A stretch of DNA of 64,000 nt from Planctomyces sp. SH-PL62 (GCF_001610895.1 NZ_CP011273.1:1922001-1986000); one strand, 5' to 3'; numbered from the stretch's first letter, positions 26,021-34,719 are shown. Notes: generated by a model from the sequence alone, not told the origin. A program made the numbers and translations.

Positions 26021-26602
26021 ATGGCCGTGGATAGGAACGACGAGCCCCGCGGCGCGCTCGTCGAATTGCTGAAGCGAGACGCCCTCCGCGTCGGCCAGTT
26101 CACCCTGGCGAGCGGCCGAAGCTCGCATTACTACATCGACGGCCGCAAGGTCACCCTGGGCGCCGAGGGCGCGAGGCTCATCGGCCGGGGCGTCCTCGAC
26201 GTGCTGGCCGAATATCCCGGGATCGCCGCCGTCGGCGGCCTCACCCTGGGCGCCGACCCGATCGTGGGAGCCGCCCTGGCGCTCGCCCCCGAATCCGGGA
26301 TGCCCGCGCTGCGGGGCTTTCTCGTCCGCAAACAGACCAAATCCCACGGCACCGGCAATCTCGTGGAGGGCCCGCTCGAACCGGGCTCGACCGTGGCGAT
26401 CGTCGACGACGTCGCGACCACCGGCGGCTCGTCGTTGCAAGCCGTCGACGCCGTCGAAGCCCTCGGCTGCAAGGTCGCCGTCGTGGTCGCCGTCCTCGAC
26501 CGCCTCGAAGGGGCGGCCGAGACCTTCGCCGCTCGAGGCTTGACCTTCCGCAGCCTCCTGAACATCCGCGACCTCGGCGTCGAGCCCCTCGCCCGCGCGT
26601 GA
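26021..26602 (+). CDS. pyrE: Orotate phosphoribosyltransferase
   Basis: PyrE joins orotate to PRPP to give orotidine 5'-phosphate in pyrimidine synthesis. The PRPP-binding motif VAIVDDVATTGGSS is near residues 125-140, and the N-terminal segment FTLASGRSSHYYIDGRKVTL is typical. The flexible-loop segment includes RKQTKSHGTGNLVEG. The 193-aa length is normal. GGAAAGGA precedes the ATG. It is divergent from the 67-aa gene and may be read together with the next gene, 52 bases downstream. Confidence 0.95.
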   Translation: MAVDRNDEPRGALVELLKRDALRVGQFTLASGRSSHYYIDGRKVTLGAEGARLIGRGVLDVLAEYPGIAAVGGLTLGADPIVGAALALAPESGMPALRGFLVRKQTKSHGTGNLVEGPLEPGSTVAIVDDVATTGGSSLQAVDAVEALGCKVAVVVAVLDRLEGAAETFAARGLTFRSLLNIRDLGVEPLARA

Positions 26603-26654
26603 CGGCCGCGACGGCGGATGGGAGGCCGGCCCCCGATCAAGGACGATCCTCGGA

Positions 26655-27332
26655 ATGGAAACCAGCCTGCATCGCCAGTTGAAGGAACATTTCGGAACGC
26701 TCCACGGCGGCCGTTGCGAGGTCGCCGTGGAGGGGTTCCGGATCGACGCCGTCGACGAGGAGGGCGTCCTGATCGAGATCCAGTCCGGCGGGCTGGGAAG
26801 CCTGAAGCCCAAGCTGAGAAGCCTGCTTCCCAACCATAGGGTCCGGGTGGTGAAGCCCATCGTCCTGCGCCGGACGGTCGTCCGCCGCGATCGTCCCGAC
26901 GGTCCGGACCTTTCCCGACGGCGAAGTCCCCGGCGCGGGACGTTCGCGGACGTCTTCGACGACCTCGTCGGCCTGGCCCCCCTCCTCCCCGACCCGAATC
27001 TCAGCATCGAGTTTCTGGGGGTGACCGTCGAGGAAATCCGCGTGACGAGGCGGCGGCGGCCGGGTTATGTCGTCGCCGACCGCCACCTCGAGTCCATCGT
27101 CGAGGGCCAGATCGTCGGCGAGCCGGCCGATCTCTGGCGTCTCCTCCCGGTCGGATTTCCAGGTTCCGAGCCCTTCACGACCGCCGACCTTGCGCGAAAA
27201 CTGGGCAGGCCTCGCTTCTTTGCTCAGCGAATCGCGTACTGCCTGCGAGTCGGTGGTGCAGCCCAGTTGGTGGGCAAGCATGGCAATAGTCTGGTCTATC
27301 GAGCCTCGGGGAGCATCGCTGTAACGGCTTGA
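26655..27332 (+). CDS. Conserved-looking protein with a possible PD-(D/E)XK nuclease-like core
   Basis: I do not recognise a named family. The N-terminal 60 residues resemble the PD-(D/E)XK fold: LHRQLKEHFG (helix with an early acid), then VEGFRIDAVDEEGVLIEIQS (the D...ExQ pattern), then LGSLKPKLRSLL (helix with Lys). The middle is Arg-rich (VVRRDRPDGPDLSRRRSPRR). The C-terminal half contains a winged-helix-like part (FTTADLARKLGRPRFFAQRI, then AYCLRVGGAAQLVGKHGNSL), which suggests DNA binding. The combination is consistent with a nuclease or restriction-like protein but the activity is inferred. It follows pyrE by 52 bases. Confidence 0.6.
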   Translation: METSLHRQLKEHFGTLHGGRCEVAVEGFRIDAVDEEGVLIEIQSGGLGSLKPKLRSLLPNHRVRVVKPIVLRRTVVRRDRPDGPDLSRRRSPRRGTFADVFDDLVGLAPLLPDPNLSIEFLGVTVEEIRVTRRRRPGYVVADRHLESIVEGQIVGEPADLWRLLPVGFPGSEPFTTADLARKLGRPRFFAQRIAYCLRVGGAAQLVGKHGNSLVYRASGSIAVTA

Positions 27333-27372
27333 GCGACGGCCGGCTCATCGAGGGCCGCATGGCGGGAGCGGC

Positions 27373-27397
27373 GGGGGAGGGGGGAGGGGGGAGGGGA
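27373..27397 (+). other. G-quadruplex-type G tract
   Basis: Four G runs of 5, 6, 6 and 4 bases are separated by single A residues, an ideal intramolecular quadruplex sequence. It lies 40 bases after the stop of the preceding gene. Confidence 0.6.
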
Positions 27398-27462
27398 GTA
27401 TCGGGCGGGAGAGGCGAACACACCCGGGCGACGTCGGCCGGGGGGCGAGTTCGAGTTCGGGT

Positions 27463-27666
27463 TCAGATCTTGGGATTGATGACGACGAGCTGGCGAGAAC
27501 TGGCACCCTGACCTTGAGCCGACGCCGGAGCCAACGCCCCACCGTTATAGAGCAGCCGGAGATTCCGGCGAGCCCGGTCCCAATGTCGACTTTCCAGATG
27601 CTCAAGCCCCTCGTGGTACGACCCGACGGTCGACCCGTTGGAGCGGGAGGATGAGGTGGAATTCAT
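27463..27666 (-). CDS. Possible small hypothetical protein (67 aa)
   Basis: An open frame of 67 codons starts at the ATG at 27666 (or at 27696/27699 with 10-11 more residues). The product has a Ser-rich start, a helical middle (GLEHLESRHWDRARRNLRLL) and the C-terminus QLVVINPKI. The ribosome site is weak and codon use is less biased than in neighbours. No family is recognised, so this call is tentative. Confidence 0.4.
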   Translation of the reverse strand: MNSTSSSRSNGSTVGSYHEGLEHLESRHWDRARRNLRLLYNGGALAPASAQGQGASSRQLVVINPKI

Positions 27667-28582
27667 ATCTTGGCCTATCGTCCTTAAGTCCATCATCGGC
27701 CTGTATTTCGCGAGATTCGTCTCGCACGCGAGGCTGTATCGGGAAAGAAAGCGCACCGGCCCGGGGCCGGGGGGGAGACGACCGATCCTCGTGAAGCGGC
27801 GGTCGGCCGCAAGAACGCGAGGCGTCCTCAGGTGGTCGATCGTAGACATCCTTCGCTGGGGGGACGGGTGAGTCCCCGGTCAGCGGAATCGCAAGCCTCA
27901 AGCTCAAGAGACGCCGGGCGTCCAACATGGCGAGGCGAGGAGGAAGGGACCCACCGAAGGATCGCCGATTCCGATGTATGCGTCAACAAGTACGGGGCCT
28001 CGGTCCAACCATCGTACGATGTGAAACCGCATGGGCCAACCTCCTTGCGCGGTATGCTCGCGGGGCCTCGGAGAAAGCCACTACATCCTGGTACGCATAG
28101 GAGCCGACGAGCATAGCCACCTTTTCCAGATCGGCGGTCGAACGGGAACTCGAGAAGGAGCATCTGAGGCCGAGGTCTTGGTTCATCCCCGGAGGTTGAG
28201 ACGCCTCAGAATCCTAGCAAATACCGCGCCTGAAGAGGACAGCCCCATGACGTCGGCGAGATTTGAAGCCTGAGGACCGATGCAGGAGGGGAATGGGGAT
28301 CAGCCCCACCTCGAACATCGGGCCGGAAGCCCGTCCGCTTTGTAAGAAGCGGATGACTCGAAGACAAAAGTTACAGGTCCGGAACGCACCTGTCAAATAA
28401 AAAAGCGACGAGACCATGATTCTTTTGGGACCTCCGTCGACTCGAGCCCGACGCGCGCCTCTCGTGGGGGCTGGCGCGAGCGGGGCCTCGCCGTCTATAG
28501 TAGAATAGAGGGCGGCGACGGCCTCCAGGTTCGCGGCGTGGAGGGGCGACGCCGAGGCTTGCGTCCATGGGGAACGGCATTC
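27667..28582. other. Weakly coding gap before recQ
   Basis: More than 900 bases show no frame with the GC-rich third-position pattern of the flanking genes; several short frames on both strands overlap each other and resemble nothing known. The region is less GC-rich, and 28290-28400 contains four consecutive hairpins described separately. It may hold a degraded gene or a non-coding RNA. Confidence 0.45.
28296..28393. other. Cluster of four hairpins (possible structured RNA)
   Basis: In order on the + strand: GGGG/CCCC around ATCAG (28296-28308), CGGGC/GCCCG around CGGAA (28319-28333), TCCGCTT/AAGCGGA around TGTAAG (28334-28353), and ACAGGT/ACCTGT around nine bases (28373-28393). The last is followed by an A-rich tract on the + strand. 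The density of short stems suggests a non-coding RNA or a tRNA-like remnant, but no known family fits. Confidence 0.35.
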
Positions 28583-30667
28583 ATGGGTCTCGTCGGTGGG
28601 CCGGTCGATCTGGAACTCTCCCTTCGTGAGCGGTTCGGGCTGCGGGATTTCCGTCCCGGACAGCGCGAGGTCATCGAGTCGGTCCTCGCGGGCCGGGACG
28701 TCCTCTGCGTGATGCCGACGGGCGGCGGCAAGAGCCTCTGCTACCAGCTCCCGGCCGTCGTGACTCCCGGCCTCACGCTGGTCGTCAGCCCGCTCATCGC
28801 CTTGATGAAGGATCAGGTCGACGCCCTCACCGCGCGCGGGGTGCGCGCCACCCTCCTGAACTCCACCATCGACCCGGCCGCCCAACGGCAGCGGATGGAG
28901 GAGATCGAGGCCGGGCTCTACGACATGGTGTACGTCGCCCCCGAGCGGTTCCGCAGCGGCCGCTTCACGGCGATGCTCCAACGGGTCCCCCCGGCCCTGC
29001 TCGCGATCGACGAGGCCCACTGCATCAGCCAGTGGGGGCACGACTTCCGGCCCGACTACGCGCGCCTGGGGGAGGCCCGACGGCGGATCGGCTCGCCTCC
29101 TTGCATCGCGCTCACGGCCACGGCCACCGACGTCGTCCAGCGCGACGTGGCCGAGCAGCTCGGCCTGATCGACCCGCGACTCTTCGTCACCGGGTTCGAC
29201 CGTCCCAACCTCCGCTACGTGGTGGCCCGGACCGGCCGCGACGAGGCCAAGCTCGAGGAGCTGAGCCGCACCCTGGAGCGGTTCCCCGGCCCCTCGGTGA
29301 TCTACGCCTCCAGCCGGGCCCGTTGCGAATCGGTGGCGGGCTACGTCGCCAAGGAGCTGCGCCGGGAGGTCGTCGTCTACCACGCCGGGCTGGATCGCGA
29401 GGCCCGGTCGAAGGCCCAGGACGATTTCATGAGCGGCGACGCCGACGTGGTGGTCGCCACCAACGCGTTCGGCATGGGGGTCGACAAGCCCGACATCCGC
29501 TCGGTCATCCACTTCAACATGCCGGGCACGATCGAGGCTTATTACCAGGAGGCCGGTCGCGCCGGCCGCGACGGCGGGGCCTCGGTCTGCGTGCTGCTCT
29601 ACTCGGCCGGCGACCGGCGGCTCCAGGAGCTGTTCATCGAGAACGAGTTCCCCCCCAAGCCGGTCGTCCACCAGATCTACGACTTCCTGCGGTCGCTCGA
29701 CGACGACCCGATCGAGCTGACCCTGACCCAGATCCTGGAGCGATCGGGCGTGGACGTGAAGGAGTCCGGGGTGGGCGCCGCGCTCAAGATCCTGGACGAC
29801 GCCGGGGCGATCGAAAAGTTCTCGCCGCGTGAAAACATGGCGATCGTCCGCTTCAATCTCGAGGCCGAGGAGGCCGAGGGGAGCCTGGTGGACCGCGTCA
29901 GCGCGCAGGCGCCGGTGAAGCGGGCGGTCCTGGCGGGGCTGGAGGCGATGGCGAGGGGCCGCGTGGGCGAGCCCTGCTACTTCCGCCCCGACGAGCTGGC
30001 CGCCGCGTTGGGCCTCGACCGTGCGGCCCTCAACCGGGCCGTCAAGGGGCTGACGGCCGAGTTGCCGATCGACTATATCCCGCCGTTCCGGGGCAACGCC
30101 CTGCGGGTGATCGACCGCGACCGCAAGCCGCGCGACCTGGATATCGACTTCCGCAAGCTGGACGTCCGCAAGCGGCACGAGTACGAGAAGCTCGACCGCA
30201 TGACCCAGTACGCGATGAGCCCGATCTGCCGACGGTCGCTGATCCTCAGCTACTTCGGCGAGAAGGCCAACCTCTCGGAGCCCTGCGGCGGGTGCGACAA
30301 CTGCCGGTCCGACGACGGCGGCGGGGGAGTGGCCGTCACCGTCGTCGACTCTCCCGAAGCTCGTGAGACCATCCAGAAGATCCTCTCGGGAGTCGCCCGC
30401 GCCAAGGGTCGGTTCGGCAAGACGTCCGTCGCCCAGATGCTCGCCGGGTCGGACTCCGAGCGGATGGCCCGGAGCGGCCTGCAAGCCCTGAGCACCTTCG
30501 GCATCCTCCGCCAGAGCGGCCTGACCCATCGCGAGATCGCCGACCTGATCGACGCGCTGGGGGGGGTCGGATTGATCGAGAGCCAGGCCGTCGCCGACTT
30601 CAAGCCCGTGGTCTCGCTCAGCGAGGCCGGCTGGGCCTGGCTCCGCGACCGCGAGGCCCCCCCCTGA
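28583..30667 (+). CDS. recQ: ATP-dependent DNA helicase RecQ (helicase and RQC domains)
   Basis: RecQ unwinds DNA 3' to 5' in recombination and repair. The motifs are RPGQREVI (motif 0), MPTGGGKSLCYQ (Walker A), DEAHCISQWGHDFRPDY (DEAH box and aromatic-rich loop), YASSRARCE, FGMGVDKPDIR and QEAGRAGRDG. A zinc-binding Cys set (CRRSL...CGGCDNC) and the RQC winged helix follow to about residue 690. The frame ends in a run of eight C residues (30657-30664) followed at once by TGA; the HRDC domain continues in the -1 frame (next entry). The ATG at 28583 follows GGGGAA; an upstream ATG at 28538 is possible. Confidence 0.93.
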   Translation: MGLVGGPVDLELSLRERFGLRDFRPGQREVIESVLAGRDVLCVMPTGGGKSLCYQLPAVVTPGLTLVVSPLIALMKDQVDALTARGVRATLLNSTIDPAAQRQRMEEIEAGLYDMVYVAPERFRSGRFTAMLQRVPPALLAIDEAHCISQWGHDFRPDYARLGEARRRIGSPPCIALTATATDVVQRDVAEQLGLIDPRLFVTGFDRPNLRYVVARTGRDEAKLEELSRTLERFPGPSVIYASSRARCESVAGYVAKELRREVVVYHAGLDREARSKAQDDFMSGDADVVVATNAFGMGVDKPDIRSVIHFNMPGTIEAYYQEAGRAGRDGGASVCVLLYSAGDRRLQELFIENEFPPKPVVHQIYDFLRSLDDDPIELTLTQILERSGVDVKESGVGAALKILDDAGAIEKFSPRENMAIVRFNLEAEEAEGSLVDRVSAQAPVKRAVLAGLEAMARGRVGEPCYFRPDELAAALGLDRAALNRAVKGLTAELPIDYIPPFRGNALRVIDRDRKPRDLDIDFRKLDVRKRHEYEKLDRMTQYAMSPICRRSLILSYFGEKANLSEPCGGCDNCRSDDGGGGVAVTVVDSPEARETIQKILSGVARAKGRFGKTSVAQMLAGSDSERMARSGLQALSTFGILRQSGLTHREIADLIDALGGVGLIESQAVADFKPVVSLSEAGWAWLRDREAPP

Positions 30668-31536
30668 GCCTGGCCCTCCCGCGCGACGCCGCCCGCAAGT
30701 TCGCCGCGGTCCACGGCCTGGCGGCCCCGCCGGCGGCCTCCTCGACCTCCTCAACTCGGTCTTCGTCCTCCCCAGCCCGCGAGACCTCCGAAGCGTCCGA
30801 CCTGAGCGGCGATCCGCTCTGGGAGCGACTCAAGGGCCTCCGCCAGCAGTGGGCGAAGGAGTCCAAGCAACCGGCCTACTGCGTCTTCACCAACCAGACG
30901 ATGGAGGCCCTCGTCCGCCAACGTCCCACGTCCCCCGCCGCCCTCGGCGAGATCAAGGGGCTGGGCCGAGCCCGGATCGATCGCTACGGCGACGCCCTCC
31001 TCGAAGCCGTCGCCGGCGCCCCGGCCCCGACGCCGGTCGAAATGGAGGACGAACCGGTCGCGAAGCCGACGCCCAGGCCGAAACCCGCCGAGCCCAGCCC
31101 GGTCCAGCCGACGGCCGTCGAAGCGAAGTCGAAGCCCCGGCCGACGAAGCCCGAGGAGCCGACGCCCTCGCCCCGAGTGACGACCCCGGCCGCGACCCAG
31201 GCCGAGAAACCACCGGCCGCGACCCTCTCGCCCCCCCCCTCGACGGCTTCCGATCGGGTCTCGACCGAGGAGTGGACGTGGCGGTTGGTGGATCGAGGCT
31301 TCTCGATCGAGGAAGCGGCGGCGATCCGGGGGCTGGACGCGTCGGTCGTGGCCCGTCATCTGGTCTGGATGGTCCGCCGGGGGAAGCCGCTGGACCCGTC
31401 GGCGATCGCGCCGGCCGAGGTCGTCGCCGAGTGGGACGCCTGGATGGCCGAGCATCCCGAAGGCGAGGCCCCCGCCGAACCGGCGGACCGCGCCCATCTT
31501 TGGCCCCTCTTCCGCGTCTGCCGGACGGGCCGCTGA
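30664..31536 (+). pseudogene. recQ: HRDC and HTH C-terminal part of RecQ, out of frame
   Basis: Directly after the C8 tract the -1 frame is open for 290 codons and encodes an HRDC domain (GDPLWERLKGLRQQWAKESK, then YCVFTNQTMEALVRQRPTSP, then LGEIKGLGRARIDRYGDALL). A long Pro/Lys-rich linker follows, and then a helix-turn-helix-like end (LVDRGFSIEEAAAIRGLDAS) as found at the end of some RecQ proteins. There is no ATG, GTG or TTG in this frame before 30901, and a start there would cut the HRDC domain in half. The piece therefore belongs to recQ; a frameshift by mutation, slippage or sequencing error at the C tract explains it. Confidence 0.8.
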
Positions 31537-31557
31537 CCCGAGCGCCGAGAAAGGGCG

Positions 31558-32241
31558 ATGATGTCGAACTGGGAGTTGCTGATCCGCCTGACGACCGCCG
31601 CGCTGCTCGGAGGGGCGATCGGCATCGATCGGCTCCGGGCCGACAAGGCCGCCGGACTCCGCACCCATATGCTCGTCGGCCTGGGCTCGGCCCTGTTCAT
31701 GATCGTTTCGAGCCGCGGCTTCGACGAGGTGCTGAGGCCGTCGCTGGTCCGGCTCGACCCGTCGCGAGTCGCCTCGCAGGTCGTCTCCGGGATCGGCTTC
31801 CTGGGCGCGGGGGCGATCCTTCGTCGCCATGAGGCGGTGCACGGGTTGACGACGGCGGCCAGCGTGTGGACGGTCGCCGCGGTGGGGCTGGCGGTCGGCG
31901 GCGGCCTCTACCTCGCGGCGGTCGCCGCGACCGCCGTCGCGCTCATCGTCCTCACAGCCCTGAGGTGGGTGGAGGATCGATTTCGCGGCCGACCCGTCTC
32001 GAGGTCGATCACGATCCTCGTCGAGAGCCGCGAGGCCGCCGTGCGGCTGGTCGACGAGGCGTTCGTCAAGCCGGGCCTGGAGGTGCTGGAATACCGCATC
32101 CGCCCCGACGAACGTCGGGCGGGCCTCCGCATCGACGCGACCGTCGATCGCATCGCCGACGCCGAACTCCTGGCCCTGACGGCCGGTATCCAGGAAACCA
32201 AGGGGGTGCTCGAGGTGTCTTACAGCGGGAGAGTGAAATGA
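31558..32241 (+). CDS. MgtC/SapB family membrane protein
   Basis: The N-terminal 135 residues are hydrophobic and match the MgtC core: LTTAALLGGAIGIDRLRADK, then AAGLRTHMLVGLGSALFMIV, then VVSGIGFLGAGAILRR and VHGLTTAASVWTVAAVGLAV. The C-terminal 80 residues are a soluble ACT-like domain (VLEYRIRPDERRAGLRIDAT). MgtC proteins are linked to growth in low magnesium and act on ATP synthase or other membrane targets in pathogens; the role in a free-living planctomycete is not established. The stop overlaps the next gene (ATGA). Confidence 0.9.
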   Translation: MMSNWELLIRLTTAALLGGAIGIDRLRADKAAGLRTHMLVGLGSALFMIVSSRGFDEVLRPSLVRLDPSRVASQVVSGIGFLGAGAILRRHEAVHGLTTAASVWTVAAVGLAVGGGLYLAAVAATAVALIVLTALRWVEDRFRGRPVSRSITILVESREAAVRLVDEAFVKPGLEVLEYRIRPDERRAGLRIDATVDRIADAELLALTAGIQETKGVLEVSYSGRVK

Positions 32242-33335
32242 CGCGACGATTTGGGGCCTGGGGCCTGGGATGGGTCGTCGCCGCGGCGATCGGCCTCGGG
32301 GGATCGAGCACGAGAGGCGAGGACCTGAACGCGACGTCCCTTGAGGCCAGGATCCCCTCGGCATCCGCCCCGATCCCGAATCGGCTCCGTTTCGACTCCA
32401 TCGGCCTGTCGATCCCTTCGCCCCACCAGCCGGGGAAGATCCCGGTCGTGTTCATCCACGGCCTTTGGATCGGCCCGCGCTGCTGGGAGCCGATGATCCG
32501 CGCCCTGGAGGCCGACCGCGAAGTCGCGGCCGCCTACCAGTTCTGGACGTTCGGCTACGCATCGGGCGACCCGCTCCCGTATTCGGCCTACCAACTGCGG
32601 ACTGCGCTCGACGAGGCGCGCGGTCGGCTCGACCCCGACCGGTCCGACCACGCGTTCGACCGGATGGTGGTGGTTGGCCACAGCATGGGGGGCCTGCTGG
32701 CGAAGCTCGTGGCCGTCGACAGCGGCGATCGATTCTGGCGACACGCCAGCGACTCCACCCCGGACCAGCTCGCCGGCGACTCTGGGGACGCCGACCTGGC
32801 GCGGCAAACCCTGATCTTCCGGGCGCGGCCGGAGATCCGGACGGTCGTGTTCATCGCCACCCCCCACCGGGGAGGGACGGCCGACCAGTGGCTCCTGCAC
32901 GACGTCGCCACCCGACTGGTCCGCAAGCCCGACCCGCTGATGAAGGCGTACGCGAGGCTGATCGCCGCGAATCCGCCCGAGTTCTTCAAGGCTTCATTCC
33001 GAACGGGCCTGGTCACCAGCATCGACCAGATGCGCTGGGACTCGCCGACCCTCGCCGACCTCCTCGCCCTGACGCCGCCGTCGTCGGTCGCGATGCACTC
33101 GATCATCCCGGTCAAGAACGGCCCTCTCGGCCCCGGCGGCGACGACGGCATCGTGGCCTTCGCGAGCGCCCACCTGGACGGCGTCGCGTCCGAGACCATC
33201 GTCCCGGCGGGCCACTTCTGCCTGGAGAATCCCGCGGCCATCGCCCGCCTTCGACGAATCCTGGCCGACGCTGCGAGCCCCGGGAAGGACGATGCCCCCG
33301 GATTTCAACTTGCGGTTCCATCGGAGGTTAGGTAG
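32238..33335 (+). CDS. Secreted alpha/beta hydrolase (lipase/esterase-like)
   Basis: An N-terminal signal peptide (MTRRFGAWGLGWVVAAAIGL, cleavage near STRGE) is followed by the oxyanion segment VVFIHGLWIGPRCWEPMI. The nucleophile elbow is VVVGHSMGGLLAKLV (G-x-S-x-G). Asp in PGGDDGIVAF and His in GHFCLENP are candidates for the rest of the triad. The residues between include a helical lid. The start codon overlaps the mgtC stop, so the two are probably cotranscribed. The substrate is unknown; a triacylglycerol lipase or PGAP1-like esterase is possible. Confidence 0.85.
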   Translation: MTRRFGAWGLGWVVAAAIGLGGSSTRGEDLNATSLEARIPSASAPIPNRLRFDSIGLSIPSPHQPGKIPVVFIHGLWIGPRCWEPMIRALEADREVAAAYQFWTFGYASGDPLPYSAYQLRTALDEARGRLDPDRSDHAFDRMVVVGHSMGGLLAKLVAVDSGDRFWRHASDSTPDQLAGDSGDADLARQTLIFRARPEIRTVVFIATPHRGGTADQWLLHDVATRLVRKPDPLMKAYARLIAANPPEFFKASFRTGLVTSIDQMRWDSPTLADLLALTPPSSVAMHSIIPVKNGPLGPGGDDGIVAFASAHLDGVASETIVPAGHFCLENPAAIARLRRILADAASPGKDDAPGFQLAVPSEVR

Positions 33336-33456
33336 AACCGGGTCAGGAATCGATCCGCATCGGGTTGATTTTCGGCGAGGAACGTCCCGACAATCGTCTC
33401 TAGATGGACGACGGCGAACCTTGCACCCCCAGCACGAAGCACACTCCGCACCCATC

Positions 33457-34164
33457 ATGAAGGACGACATCAAGGCCCCTGGCTCCGCGTCGCAGCCCGC
33501 CGCCGAAAACGGCCCGGGCGTGCTGGCGCGTTCCTACAAGGCGAAGGCCGGACCGGCCGCGATGGCCCTGGTCATCGGCCTGGCCGCCCTGACCGCCCAG
33601 GCGTCCGAAACGGACCTCGTGCGCGACATCCAGCGCTACTGCACGGTCTGCTGGCGCAACGCCCGGCTCGACCCCCGGCTCTGGGACGACTGCACCCAGG
33701 AAGTCTGCTGCCGCCTCCTCACCAAGGCGCGCGACGGCCGGCTCGACCTCGGCCAGGTCCTCTCCGATGACACGCCCGAACGCCGCGAACTCGTCCGCGC
33801 CATCGACATGGTGCGCAAGCGCGTGCAACGGGCCAAACGGCACCAGCCGATCGACGCCCTCGCCCTCCCGGCCCCCGATACGGACCAACGCCAACGCGAG
33901 CGCCTGGAACTCGGCGAGATCCTCGAATCGGCCCGACGCGCCGTCCTCTCGCCCCGACAGGACCGCATCGTCGAGCTTTGGATGCGCGGCTGGTCCGTCC
34001 CCGAGATCGGAACCGACCTGGGCATCCCCGTGAACCGGGTCAGCGACGAGAAGTACAAGGCCCTCCGCAAGCTGGAACTCCACCTCCGCAACGGTCATGA
34101 CGAGCTGGAGGCGTTCACCCAGACCCAGGCCCGCGCCGAGAACGATCGCCGCGAGACCGCCTGA
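33457..34164 (+). CDS. ECF-like sigma factor
   Basis: The region 2-like segment is WDDCTQEVCCRLLTKARDGR near residues 75-95, with the D-C-x-Q-E-V pattern of ECF factors. The region 4 helix-turn-helix is LSPRQDRIVELWMRGWSVPE followed by IGTDLGIPVNRVSDEKYKAL. The N-terminal 55 residues contain a hydrophobic stretch (GPAAMALVIGLAALTAQA) that is unusual for a sigma factor. The 235-aa length is slightly long. No anti-sigma gene is next to it. The ATG at 33457 is chosen as the first start after a non-conserved open frame; no strong ribosome site is seen. Confidence 0.8.
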   Translation: MKDDIKAPGSASQPAAENGPGVLARSYKAKAGPAAMALVIGLAALTAQASETDLVRDIQRYCTVCWRNARLDPRLWDDCTQEVCCRLLTKARDGRLDLGQVLSDDTPERRELVRAIDMVRKRVQRAKRHQPIDALALPAPDTDQRQRERLELGEILESARRAVLSPRQDRIVELWMRGWSVPEIGTDLGIPVNRVSDEKYKALRKLELHLRNGHDELEAFTQTQARAENDRRETA

Positions 34165-34212
34165 GCAAGCCCGATTCGATACCAGCCCTCGGCACCCCGC
34201 CGAGCGGTTGGG

Positions 34213-34241
34213 GGGACGACGAACCTGATGGTCGTCGTCCC
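34213..34241. terminator. Bidirectional terminator between the sigma factor and bcp
   Basis: GGGACGACGA (34213-34222) pairs perfectly with TCGTCGTCCC (34232-34241), loop of nine bases. It sits between the convergent ends of the two genes, 14 bases from the bcp stop. Confidence 0.65.
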
Positions 34242-34254
34242 GTGTCGTTCGGGC

Positions 34255-34719
34255 CTATTTCAATTGCCGGACGGCCTCCAGCACGGCTTCCGCATGACCG
34301 GGAACCTTGACCTTCGGGAACACGCGGGCTACCTTCCCGTCTCGGTCGAGCACGTACGTCGTCCGCTCGACCCCCATGTACTTGCGCCCGTACATGCTCT
34401 TCTCCTTCCAGACGCCGTAGGCCTCGCAGACCGTCTTGTCGACGTCGGCCAGCAGCGTGAAGGGGAGCTCGTACTTGCCGACGAACTTGGCGTGCGAGGC
34501 CGACGAATCCGGGCTGATGCCGAGGATCGTCGCGCCGGCCGCCTCAAAGTCCGGGAAGCCGTCGCGGAAGCCGCAGGCCTGCTTGGTGCAGCCCGAGGTG
34601 TCGTCCTTGGGATAAAAGTAGAGCACGACGGGCCCACCCTTGAGGGAGGAGAGCTGGATCGGCTCTCCAGCCTGGTCCGGCAGCGTGAAATCGGGGGCGG
34701 GGTTCCCCTCAGCGATCAT
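34255..34719 (-). CDS. bcp: Thioredoxin-dependent peroxiredoxin (Bcp/PrxQ)
   Basis: The enzyme reduces hydrogen peroxide and organic peroxides with electrons from thioredoxin. The active site is FYPKDDTSGCTKQACGFRD, with peroxidatic Cys44 and the nearby resolving Cys49, the typical BCP pattern. The C-terminal segment ERTTYVLDRDGKVARVFPKV is also characteristic. The 154-aa length is normal. It stands alone, convergent with the sigma factor gene. Confidence 0.95.
   Translation of the reverse strand: MIAEGNPAPDFTLPDQAGEPIQLSSLKGGPVVLYFYPKDDTSGCTKQACGFRDGFPDFEAAGATILGISPDSSASHAKFVGKYELPFTLLADVDKTVCEAYGVWKEKSMYGRKYMGVERTTYVLDRDGKVARVFPKVKVPGHAEAVLEAVRQLK

Noticed and set aside
27983-28273. Short open frames on both strands upstream of recQ
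   Set aside because: They overlap each other, lack ribosome sites and the third-position GC bias, and match nothing I know.
28250-28360. Possible tRNA gene (anticodon-arm-like hairpin and TTCAAAT-like sequence)
   Set aside because: The T-arm candidate lacks pairing and the conserved G53, the acceptor ends do not pair, and the anticodon loop would have 6 or 8 bases; kept only as a hairpin cluster.
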